Below, one piece after another: positions 1-7,207 of a DNA stretch of 8,157 nucleotides. A program made the translations under genes and the position numbers. Numbering within the stretch: position 1 is the first letter of the stretch; each line of letters opens with the position of its first letter. The stretch spans positions 1 through 8,157 of the forward strand of contig JAFZGH010000235.1 in assembly GCA_017555465.1 (NCBI GenBank). The letters are read 5' to 3'. Under the pieces are notes generated by a model. The model was given only the letters and a program-made list of their open reading frames with translations. It was not told the origin of the DNA and searched no databases. The stretch is from Akkermansia sp. (GTDB taxonomy: Bacteria > Verrucomicrobiota > Verrucomicrobiia > Verrucomicrobiales > Akkermansiaceae).

Positions 1-895
<895 letters not shown>

Positions 896-920
896 GCATC
901 ACCCCCATACCTATCTCCAG

Positions 921-947
921 GCCCCCGCAGCAGCGGGGGCTTTTTTT
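921..947 (+). terminator. Rho-independent terminator of the aldolase gene
   Basis: A perfect 8-bp GC-only stem (GCCCCCGC at 921-928 pairing with GCGGGGGC at 933-940) closes a 4-nt loop (AGCA). Seven T follow directly at 941-947. It lies 25 nt after the aldolase stop codon and upstream of the next promoter, so it should insulate the aldolase transcript from the NSS operon. Confidence 0.93.
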
Positions 948-969
948 GTTGCAGCCTTTCCAGATAAGC

Positions 970-998
970 TTGACATTCAACTTCCGCGCGCGTAAGAT
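970..998 (+). promoter_or_regulatory. Sigma70-type promoter of the NSS transporter operon
   Basis: A perfect -35 box TTGACA (970-975) is followed by a 17-nt spacer and the -10 box TAAGAT (993-998, 4 of 6 consensus positions). Transcription would begin near 1004-1007, leaving a leader of only about 16-19 nt before the GTG at 1023. No operator-like palindrome overlaps it, and the leader is too short for a riboswitch or attenuator. The call rests on sequence only. The consensus -35 and ideal spacing make it convincing. Confidence 0.75.
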
Positions 999-1022
999 AC
1001 TGACCCGCACCATTTTCACACC

Positions 1023-2723
1023 GTGAGCAAGAACAACAAACAAGAACTCTGGACCTCCAACATCGGAGCCGTGCTTGCCGTGGCTGGCAGCGCCATCGGC
1101 TTCGGCAATTTCCTGCGCTTTCCCGGCCTCGCAGCGCAATACGGCGGCGGTGCCTTCATGATTGCCTATTTCACCGCCTTCCTGCTGCTCGGCATTCCGC
1201 TCAGCTGGGTAGAATGGGCCATCGGCCGTAAAGGCGGCGCCCTCGGCGCTCATTCCTCAGCCTCAGCCTTCTTTGTCCTTTCCCGCCACAGCAAGTGGAA
1301 ATACATCGGCCTTGCAGGCGTGCTCACCCCGCTGGCCATCACCATGTACTACCTCGCCCTGGAGGGCTGGACACTCGGATACGCCTGGCACACTGCCGTA
1401 GGCAATCTGAATTTCCAGACCGGAGAGGAATACGGCAACTTCTTCGGCAACTTTGTGGGGCTCAGCGGTAACGGCAGCGTCTTCACCGGTGAGAGCAGCA
1501 TGCTCATCTTCTTCGCCATTGCCGTCATCTGCAACTTCTGGCTCATCTACCGCGGTGTGAACAAGGGTATCGAATGGTTCTGCAAATGGAGCATGCCGGT
1601 ACTGGTCATCACCGCCGTCATCATCCTGGTGCGCGTGCTCACCATGGGCACGCCCGATGCCACCCACCCGGAACGCAACGTGAATGAAGGCCTGGGCTAC
1701 ATGTGGAACCCGGACAAAGTCATGCTGGTGGCTGGGGAGAAAGAGGTAGATATGGTGCCGGCTTCCGCCACGCCGGAGGAAAAGAAAGCCCAGTTGGAAC
1801 GCCTCATGAAGGAATACCCCGGGCAGGAAATCAAGGAAAAGCCCATCACCCTGCTGCAGGGGCTCATGAACCCGGATTTGTGGATTACCGCTGCCGGTCA
1901 GGTATTCTACTCCGTCTCCATCGGATTCGGTATCGTCTGTTCCTACGCCAGTTACGTAGACCGCCGCAAGGATATTGCGCTTTCCTCGCTCACTGCCAAT
2001 GCCGCTAATGAAGTGGCAGAAGTAGGCCTGGCAGGCATGATGATTATCCCCGCCGCCGTGGCCCTGCTGGGTGTGGCTGCAGCCGCCGGCACCAGCACCT
2101 TCGGCCTGGGCTTCAACGTGCTGCCGCAGGTATTTGCCAGCATGCCCGGCGGTCAGATTTTCGGCACCCTGTTCTTCGGGCTGCTCTCCATTGCCGCCAT
2201 CACCAGCGCCATTTCCATCCTGCAGCCCGCCGTGGCCTTCATTGAGGAATTCTGGCAGCTGCGCCGCATCCAGAGCGTCACGCTCATCGCCCTGCTGCTG
2301 ATTGTCGGCTCCCTGCTGGTGGTCTGGTTCACGGGTGATGGCCTCATTGCCCTGGATACCCTGGACTTCTGGCTGGGCACCATGAGCCTCTACATCAGCT
2401 CTGCCACCTTCCTTATCGTCTTCCGCTTTGTGTGGGGCACCAACAAGGGTCTGGCCGAACTGCGCCGCGGCTCCTTCATGCGCATCCCGCGTTTTATCGC
2501 CTTCATCATCAACTGGGTAACGCCTGGCATCATGCTCTTCATCTTCGTAGCATGGCTGTACAAGAACCTGTTTGTGCAGCAGAGCTACCACATCACCAAC
2601 CTGCTGGAGGGCAAGATGGGCGCCATCATCCCCCTGGCGTGGGTTGGCATTGTGCTGCTGTTCTTCTGCTTCGTGGCCCACACCTCCACCCGCTTCAGCT
2701 ACCATAAGAAAGACGAGGAATAA
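1023..2723 (+). CDS. NSS-family (LeuT-fold) Na+-coupled amino-acid-type transporter, copy 1
   Basis: This 566-residue inner-membrane symporter should use the sodium gradient to import an amino acid or related small molecule. It has the 12-TM LeuT plan. The TM1 unwound motif is GSAIGFGNFLRFP (22-34), with the Na1 Asn29 and gate Arg32. TM3 has Tyr109-Tyr110 (LeuT Y108 = Tyr110). TM6 is GQVFYSVSIGFG (292-303). TM7 has Asn329 and Glu333 (LeuT N286, E290). TM8 has Thr394-Ser395 (Na2 ligands T354/S355). TM10 DFW has Asp448, partner of the Arg gate. Pocket positions by LeuT numbering are: 253 Tyr (Phe in the other two copies), 254 Ser, 259 Phe, 359 Ile. About 50 extra residues lie between TM5 and TM6 (about 232-283). 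GTG is the only usable start: an in-frame stop overlaps the -10 box, no ATG lies between, and the next ATG would remove TM1. There is no Shine-Dalgarno. It is first in the predicted operon. The substrate cannot be read from sequence. Confidence 0.96.
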   Translation: MSKNNKQELWTSNIGAVLAVAGSAIGFGNFLRFPGLAAQYGGGAFMIAYFTAFLLLGIPLSWVEWAIGRKGGALGAHSSASAFFVLSRHSKWKYIGLAGVLTPLAITMYYLALEGWTLGYAWHTAVGNLNFQTGEEYGNFFGNFVGLSGNGSVFTGESSMLIFFAIAVICNFWLIYRGVNKGIEWFCKWSMPVLVITAVIILVRVLTMGTPDATHPERNVNEGLGYMWNPDKVMLVAGEKEVDMVPASATPEEKKAQLERLMKEYPGQEIKEKPITLLQGLMNPDLWITAAGQVFYSVSIGFGIVCSYASYVDRRKDIALSSLTANAANEVAEVGLAGMMIIPAAVALLGVAAAAGTSTFGLGFNVLPQVFASMPGGQIFGTLFFGLLSIAAITSAISILQPAVAFIEEFWQLRRIQSVTLIALLLIVGSLLVVWFTGDGLIALDTLDFWLGTMSLYISSATFLIVFRFVWGTNKGLAELRRGSFMRIPRFIAFIINWVTPGIMLFIFVAWLYKNLFVQQSYHITNLLEGKMGAIIPLAWVGIVLLFFCFVAHTSTRFSYHKKDEE

Positions 2724-2740
2724 TCCCCCCCTTCCCTGCC

Positions 2741-4420
2741 ATGTCCGACAAAACAGACCACTGGAAAAGCAACCTGGGCGTCATGCTGGCTGTAGCCGGC
2801 AGCGCCATCGGCTTTGGTAACTTCCTGCGCTTCCCCGGCCTCGCTGCCCAGTACGGCGGCGGCGCCTTTGTTGTCGCATACTTCTGCTGCTTCCTGCTGC
2901 TGGGGCTTCCCCTGTGCTGGGTAGAGTGGAGCATCGGCCGCGGCGGCGGCGTGCTCGGCGGCCACAGCCCCGCCTCGGTTTTCCAGCTGCTTTCCCGCAA
3001 ACCGCTCTGGAAATACCTGGGCATTCTGGGCATCCTGGCGGGTCTCAGCATCAACGTATACTATGTGTACATGGAAGGCTGGACCATTGCCTACGCCTGG
3101 AACACCATGCTGGGCAACCTTAATTTAGACACCCCTCAACAGTACGGTGATTTCTTCTCCGACTTCGTCGGCATGGGGGCAGACGGCCACTTCTTCAGCG
3201 GCCAGACCAGCGCCCCCATCTTCTTCCTGCTGGCCTTCGGCGCCAACTTCTGGCTCATCTACCGCGGTGTGAGCAAGGGAATTGAATGGTTCTGCAAGTG
3301 GAGCATGCCCGTGCTCTTCTTCGTAGCCATCGCCCTGCTGGTGCGAGTGCTGACCATGGGCACACCCGATGCCGCGCACCCGGAACGCAGTGTGAATGAA
3401 GGCCTGGGTTACATGTGGAACCCGGACAAGGTCATGCTGGTAGACGGCACGACGGGCAAATCCATCGGCATGGTGCCGGCCGGAGCTACCGAGACTGAAA
3501 AGGCAGAACTGCTGGAGCGCCTGCACCAGGAATACCCCACCGTCAGCATCGAGGAAAAGAAAATCAGCTTCTGGCAGAGCCTGTTCAACCCCGAAATGTG
3601 GCTGCGCGCCGCCGGGCAGGTCTTCTTTTCGCTTTCCGTGGGCTCCGGCTCCATCTGCTGCTATGCCAGCTTCGTCCGCCGCCGCAAGGATATCGCCCTG
3701 AGCGCCCTGACCGCCGGTGCCGCCAATTCGCTGACCGAAGTCGGCCTGGCCGGGCTCACCATCGTTCCCGCAGCCCTGGCGCTGCTGGGCGTGGCCGCCG
3801 CAGCCACAGTAGGCACCTTCGGGCTGGGCTTTAACGTGCTGCCACAGGTATTCGCCGCCATGCCGGGCGGCCAGGTATTCGGTGTACTGTTCTTCCTGCT
3901 GCTCTTCATTGCCGCCGTGACCAGCGCGCTTTCCCAGGTGCAACCGGCTGTTTCCTTTGTGGAGGAATACTGGAACCTGCGCCGCGGGCAGAGCATTGCC
4001 CTGGTAGCCGGCCTGCTGCTGGTGGGTGGCTTCATCATCGTGTGGTACACGCAGGACATGCTCGCGCTCGACAGCATCGACTTCTGGGTGGGCAGCCTCA
4101 TCCTCTACGTGACCACCGGCCTGAACCTCATCTTCTTCAACCAGATATGGGGCACAGAGAACGGCATGAAGGAACTCAGCGATGGCTCTGCCATCCGCAT
4201 TCCCCGCGCGGCCGCCTTCATCATCCGCTGGATTACGCCCGTCATCATGGTCGTCATCTTCGGGGCATGGCTCTGCCAGGAACTCTTCTTCACCCGCAGC
4301 CCATACGTGGCGAACATTGTGGAAGGCCGTATCGGCGCCATTCTGCCGCTGGTCTGGGCCCTGGGCATCACCGTGTTCTTCTGCATCGTGGCCGCCACCT
4401 CCCGCAAATTCAACAAATAA
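2741..4420 (+). CDS. NSS-family (LeuT-fold) Na+-coupled transporter, copy 2, with divergent substrate pocket
   Basis: This 559-residue paralogue of the flanking genes begins at an ATG 17 nt after copy 1, with no Shine-Dalgarno. TM1 GSAIGFGNFLRFP (20-32) keeps the Na1 Asn27 and gate Arg30. Tyr108 (TM3), Asn329 and Glu333 (TM7), Thr394-Ser395 (TM8) and Asp447 in DFW (TM10) are intact, so sodium coupling and gating look functional. The substrate pocket is unusual. TM6 reads GQVFFSLSVGSG (292-303), with Ser302 where LeuT has Phe259. TM8 has Gln399 where LeuT has Ile359. A wider, more polar site than in copies 1 and 3 is inferred. The TM7 Glu next to the Na1 Asn (LeuT E287) is Ser330 here. The loop-3 insert is present (about 230-283) with two extra residues. 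TM2 also departs from the others (Cys-Cys at 49-50, Cys59). The gene is full length with no sign of decay, and is the most divergent member of the trio. Confidence 0.96.
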   Translation: MSDKTDHWKSNLGVMLAVAGSAIGFGNFLRFPGLAAQYGGGAFVVAYFCCFLLLGLPLCWVEWSIGRGGGVLGGHSPASVFQLLSRKPLWKYLGILGILAGLSINVYYVYMEGWTIAYAWNTMLGNLNLDTPQQYGDFFSDFVGMGADGHFFSGQTSAPIFFLLAFGANFWLIYRGVSKGIEWFCKWSMPVLFFVAIALLVRVLTMGTPDAAHPERSVNEGLGYMWNPDKVMLVDGTTGKSIGMVPAGATETEKAELLERLHQEYPTVSIEEKKISFWQSLFNPEMWLRAAGQVFFSLSVGSGSICCYASFVRRRKDIALSALTAGAANSLTEVGLAGLTIVPAALALLGVAAAATVGTFGLGFNVLPQVFAAMPGGQVFGVLFFLLLFIAAVTSALSQVQPAVSFVEEYWNLRRGQSIALVAGLLLVGGFIIVWYTQDMLALDSIDFWVGSLILYVTTGLNLIFFNQIWGTENGMKELSDGSAIRIPRAAAFIIRWITPVIMVVIFGAWLCQELFFTRSPYVANIVEGRIGAILPLVWALGITVFFCIVAATSRKFNK

Positions 4421-4444
4421 ACCACACCACTCATCCTTACAACC

Positions 4445-6151
4445 GTGAGCTCAACCAAGAAAACAGAAAACTGGAACACCAGCCTGGGTGTTATGCTGGC
4501 CGTAGCCGGCAGCGCCATCGGCTTTGGTAATTTCCTCCGCTTCCCTGGTCTTGCCGCCCAATACGGCGGCGGCGCCTTCATGATTGCCTATTTCACGGCC
4601 TTCCTCCTGCTGGGTATCCCGCTCAGCTGGGTGGAATGGGCCATCGGCCGCAAAGGCGGTTCCCTGGGCGGGCACTGCACCGTGAGCATCTTCTACCTCA
4701 TCAGCGGCAAAGCCCGCTGGAAGTACCTCGGCATCGCCGGCGTCATTGCCACCATCGGCATCGCCATGTACTATATCCCGCTGGAGAGCTGGACCATCGG
4801 CTACGCCTGGCACACTGCGATGGGCGACCTGCAGCTCAACACCAGCGAGGAATACGGCAACTTCTTTGCCAACTTCGTGGGTCTCACCGGCGACGGCTCC
4901 ATCTTCCTCAACGGCGGCAGCCAGCTGGTGTTCTTTGCTCTGGCCATCCTGGCCAATATGTACATCATCTTCCGCGGCATCGGCAAGGGCATTGAATGGT
5001 TCTGCAAATGGAGCATGCCCCTGCTCTTCATCACCGCATTCATCATTCTGGCCCGCGTGCTCACCCTCGGCACGCCCGATATCAACCAGCCTGAGCGCAA
5101 CGTGAGCCAGGGTCTCGGTTACATGTGGAACCCCACCAAGACCATGCTTCTGGTAGATGAAAAAGAAGTGGAAATGGTACCGGCCAACGCTACCAGCGAA
5201 CAGAAAGCCGAGCTCGTTTCCCGCATCCAGGCCGCCAACCCTGGCAAGAAGGTGGAAGAAAAGTACATTTCCCTCACCCAGGGGCTGCTGAACCCCGAGC
5301 TGTGGCTCACCGCTGCCGGGCAGGTTTTCTTCTCCCTTTCCATCGGCTTCGGCACGGTGTGCTCCTACGCCAGCTATGTACGCCGTCGCAAGGACATCGC
5401 CCTTTCCTCCCTCACCGCCAACGCCGCTAACGAAGCCATCGAAGTAGGCATGGCCGGCATGATGATCATCCCCGCAGCCGTGGCGCTGCTGGGCGTGGTA
5501 GCGGCCGCAGGCTGCGGTACTTTCGGCCTGGGCTTCAACGTACTGCCCCAGGTGTTCCACTACATGCCTGGCGGTCAGGTATTCGGCACGCTCTTCTTCC
5601 TGCTGCTCTTCATCGGCGCCATCACCAGTGCCATTTCCATGCTGCAGCCCTCCGTGGCCTTCCTGGAGGAATTCTGGCAGTTGCGCCGCATGCAGAGCGT
5701 CTCGCTCGTGGCTTTCCTCGTGACTGTGGGCACCCTCATGGTCGGCTGGTTCACGGAAGGGCTCATGGCGCTGGACACCATGGACTTCTGGTTCGGCACC
5801 ATGTTCCTCTACATCACCTCCTGCCTCTTCTTCACCATGTTCAATGTGGTATGGGGCACAAAGAACGGTATCGAGGAACTGAAACTCGGTGCGGCCATCC
5901 CCCTGCCCCGCGGACTGGGATTCATCATCCGCTGGGTCACCCCAAGCATCCTGCTCGTCATCTTTGCCTCCTGGCTCTACCAGAATATCTTTGTGAAGCA
6001 GAGCAGCCAGGTCGTCAACATCCTCAATGGCGAACCCGGAGCCGTGTTCCCCGTCGTGTGGGTGGTACTGGTTGCCCTCTTCTTTGCCTTCGTCATTTTC
6101 ACCTCCCCCAAGTTCCATAAACACACTAACCCCGAAGATTTGAACAAATAA
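4445..6151 (+). CDS. NSS-family (LeuT-fold) Na+-coupled transporter, copy 3
   Basis: This 568-residue symporter starts at a GTG 24 nt after copy 2. The first in-frame ATG is codon 16, already in TM1, so the GTG is needed. No Shine-Dalgarno is present. Key residues are conserved: GSAIGFGNFLRFP (22-34), Asn29, Arg32, Tyr110, Asn329, Glu333 (LeuT E290 equivalent), Thr394-Ser395 and Asp447 in DFW. TM6 is GQVFFSLSIGFG (292-303), with Phe302 at LeuT position 259. TM8 reads GAITSAISML, so LeuT I359 is Met399 and the Na2 backbone ligand A351 is Gly391. The TM1-TM2 half (residues 19-75) is almost identical to copy 1, and both are further from copy 2. The extracellular loop-3 insert (about 232-283) is present. 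It is followed 17 nt later by a MetS-like small subunit gene, so this copy is the most likely counterpart of MetP. The actual substrate is unproven. Confidence 0.96.
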   Translation: MSSTKKTENWNTSLGVMLAVAGSAIGFGNFLRFPGLAAQYGGGAFMIAYFTAFLLLGIPLSWVEWAIGRKGGSLGGHCTVSIFYLISGKARWKYLGIAGVIATIGIAMYYIPLESWTIGYAWHTAMGDLQLNTSEEYGNFFANFVGLTGDGSIFLNGGSQLVFFALAILANMYIIFRGIGKGIEWFCKWSMPLLFITAFIILARVLTLGTPDINQPERNVSQGLGYMWNPTKTMLLVDEKEVEMVPANATSEQKAELVSRIQAANPGKKVEEKYISLTQGLLNPELWLTAAGQVFFSLSIGFGTVCSYASYVRRRKDIALSSLTANAANEAIEVGMAGMMIIPAAVALLGVVAAAGCGTFGLGFNVLPQVFHYMPGGQVFGTLFFLLLFIGAITSAISMLQPSVAFLEEFWQLRRMQSVSLVAFLVTVGTLMVGWFTEGLMALDTMDFWFGTMFLYITSCLFFTMFNVVWGTKNGIEELKLGAAIPLPRGLGFIIRWVTPSILLVIFASWLYQNIFVKQSSQVVNILNGEPGAVFPVVWVVLVALFFAFVIFTSPKFHKHTNPEDLNK

Positions 6152-6168
6152 CCCCCACTCATACCATT

Positions 6169-6285
6169 ATGACAATCGCAGGTATCATCACCATGTTACT
6201 CTCCATCGGCATCGTATGGGCTCTGTTCATCTCCTGCTGCATCCGCCTCGTCAAGAGCGACAAGCAGGACGAACAGCAGAACTAA
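6169..6285 (+). CDS. metS: MetS-like small subunit of NSS transporter (38 aa, one TM segment)
   Basis: This short gene encodes 38 residues from ATG 6169 to TAA 6283-6285. The N-terminus is only a few residues (MTIAG), then one hydrophobic span (about 3-28, including IITMLLSIGIVWALF), then a charged tail (KSDKQDEQQN). Size, single span near the N-terminus, a Trp in mid-membrane and position directly behind an NSS gene match the MetS family. MetS of Corynebacterium glutamicum is known to be needed with MetP for methionine/alanine uptake. The usual Trp-Gly-Gly, as I recall the family, is Trp-Ala-Leu here. It lies 17 nt after copy 3 and 13 nt before the hydrolase gene, inside the operon. Inference: it is a partner of copy 3, or a shared partner of all three. 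Coding status rests on hydrophobicity pattern and context, since it is too short for strong codon statistics. Confidence 0.75.
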   Translation: MTIAGIITMLLSIGIVWALFISCCIRLVKSDKQDEQQN

Positions 6286-6298
6286 ACACCTACTAGCC

Positions 6299-7111
6299 AT
6301 GAGAATGCTCTCCCGCAATGTGCGCCGCGCGCTGGTGCTGGCCGCAGCAGCCCTTGGGCTTGCCGCGTGCAACACCAACAAGCTGGTCTACCCCGGCAGC
6401 ACCATGGAACTGCCGGATGCCGCCTGTGGCCACCCGGACAACGCCATCAGCATCACCGCCGGGGATGGCACCCAGCTGCGCGGCTGGTTCTTCAACCGCG
6501 GAGCCAACACCCCGCTGGTGGTCATGTACGGCGGCAACGCCATGAACGTGGGCAGCTTCACCACACTGGCCGCGGCTGATCCGGCCCGCTCCTACCTGCT
6601 CATGAACTACCGCGGCTATGGCAACAGCGCCGGCACCCCCAGCGAGAAAGCCATCATCGACGATGCCCGCCACAGCATCCGCTACGCGCGCAACCTCATG
6701 GGCAATGCCAGCGCTCCGCTCTACCTCGTCGGCTTCAGTCTGGGCAGCGGTGTTGCCACCCAGCTGGCCACCACAGAAGCCCCCGCAGGCCTCATCCTGG
6801 TGTGCCCGTTTGATTCCATGACCAGCGTTGCCTGCAACGTGGTTCCCTTCTTCCCGCGACTCCTCCCCATGGACAGCTGGAAGAGCGTCCAATACGCACC
6901 GCAGGTCACCTGCCCGGTCACCATCATGCGCGCCAACTTCGATGATGTGGTGCCCGCCAACAGCACGGAAAAACTCATCCGCGCCTTCCGCACCCAGCCA
7001 GTCATCCGCAATTACCCGGCCAACCACAACAACATCTTTGCCACGGCCGGATTTGCCAACGACCTGCAGCAGGCCATGCCCATTACCGAAGGCTGCCAGT
7101 TCGATTTCTAA
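6299..7111 (+). CDS. Lipoprotein alpha/beta hydrolase (BEM46/YfhR-like serine hydrolase)
   Basis: This 270-residue predicted serine hydrolase is anchored in the cell envelope. The N-terminus is a lipoprotein signal: basic region with Arg2, Arg6, Arg9 and Arg10; hydrophobic run 11-22; lipobox LAAC with Cys24. Alpha/beta-hydrolase marks follow: strand VVMYGGNA (74-81, oxyanion-hole region); NYRGYGNSAGTPSE (103-116), typical of BEM46/YfhR-type proteins; nucleophile elbow GFSLGSG (145-151) with Ser147; likely acid Asp215 in FDDVVP; and His243 in ANHNN. The triad is complete. Such folds cleave esters, amides or peptides, and the substrate cannot be assigned. It starts 13 nt after the MetS-like gene without a Shine-Dalgarno and is the last gene before a terminator, so it is probably co-transcribed with the transporters. 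One guess is that it releases a compound they import, but this is inference from position only. Confidence 0.9.
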   Translation: MRMLSRNVRRALVLAAAALGLAACNTNKLVYPGSTMELPDAACGHPDNAISITAGDGTQLRGWFFNRGANTPLVVMYGGNAMNVGSFTTLAAADPARSYLLMNYRGYGNSAGTPSEKAIIDDARHSIRYARNLMGNASAPLYLVGFSLGSGVATQLATTEAPAGLILVCPFDSMTSVACNVVPFFPRLLPMDSWKSVQYAPQVTCPVTIMRANFDDVVPANSTEKLIRAFRTQPVIRNYPANHNNIFATAGFANDLQQAMPITEGCQFDF

Positions 7112-7131
7112 CACCATTTACCCATCATAGC

Positions 7132-7169
7132 AAAGCATTCCGCCCAAAACTGGTCGGAATGCTTTTTTT
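7132..7169 (+). terminator. Rho-independent terminator of the NSS/hydrolase operon
   Basis: An 11-bp perfect stem (AAAGCATTCCG at 7132-7142 with CGGAATGCTTT at 7155-7165) has a 12-nt loop that can pair further as CCA/TGG (7144-7146 with 7151-7153). The T run spans 7163-7169. It lies 20 nt after the hydrolase stop. The A run on the left side could also make it work, more weakly, on the opposite strand. Confidence 0.9.
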
Positions 7170-7171
7170 GC

Positions 7172-7200
7172 TTGCCATGCAGCATTAGGCCTACTAAATT
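7172..7200 (+). promoter_or_regulatory. Putative sigma70 promoter of the sulfatase gene (near-leaderless)
   Basis: A -35 box TTGCCA (7172-7177, 5 of 6 consensus positions) and a -10 box TAAATT (7195-7200, 4 of 6) are separated by 17 nt. The start of transcription would fall at about 7206-7209, on or beside the ATG at 7208. A weak inverted repeat, GCCTA (7189-7193) and TAGGC (7203-7207), brackets the -10 box and could be an operator or chance. The promoter directly follows the upstream terminator, which fits an independent transcription unit. Confidence 0.5.
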
Positions 7201-7207
7201 ACTAGGC

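Larger units (their letters stand above)
970..7169 (+). other. Predicted operon: three NSS transporters, MetS-like subunit, lipoprotein hydrolase
   Basis: One promoter (970-998) and one terminator (7132-7169) enclose five co-directional genes with gaps of 17, 24, 17 and 13 nt. No internal terminator hairpin with a T run or convincing promoter was seen in the short gaps. The first three genes are paralogues in tandem (1023-6151). Copies 1 and 3 resemble each other more than either resembles copy 2, most clearly over TM1-TM2. Co-transcription is inferred from spacing and boundaries. Confidence 0.75.

Noticed and set aside
976..1022. Possible SAM or other amino-acid riboswitch before the transporter operon, suggested by the MetS-like gene
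   Set aside because: Predicted transcription starts near 1005 and the start codon is at 1023, leaving too little RNA for any known riboswitch fold.
3125..3943. Minus-strand open frame of 272 codons opposite transporter copy 2
   Set aside because: Same shadow composition as the frames opposite copies 1 and 3, and covers only part of copy 2. No promoter or independent motif.
2741..4420. Copy 2 as a decaying pseudogene because of its unusual pocket residues
   Set aside because: The frame is intact over its full length, and all sodium-site and gate residues are conserved. The changes are confined to specificity positions.
4451..6124. Minus-strand open frame of 557 codons opposite transporter copy 3, and a similar one of 480 codons (1263-2705) opposite copy 1
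   Set aside because: They mirror GC-rich genes with many C-ending codons. Their translations are rich in Gly, His, Glu, Asp and Gln with no domain or membrane logic, while the + strand frames encode complete LeuT-fold proteins.
6293..7117. Minus-strand open frame of 274 codons opposite the hydrolase
   Set aside because: The + strand frame has a lipobox, a nucleophile elbow and a full catalytic triad. The opposite frame shows only Gly/Val/Ala/His-rich sequence.
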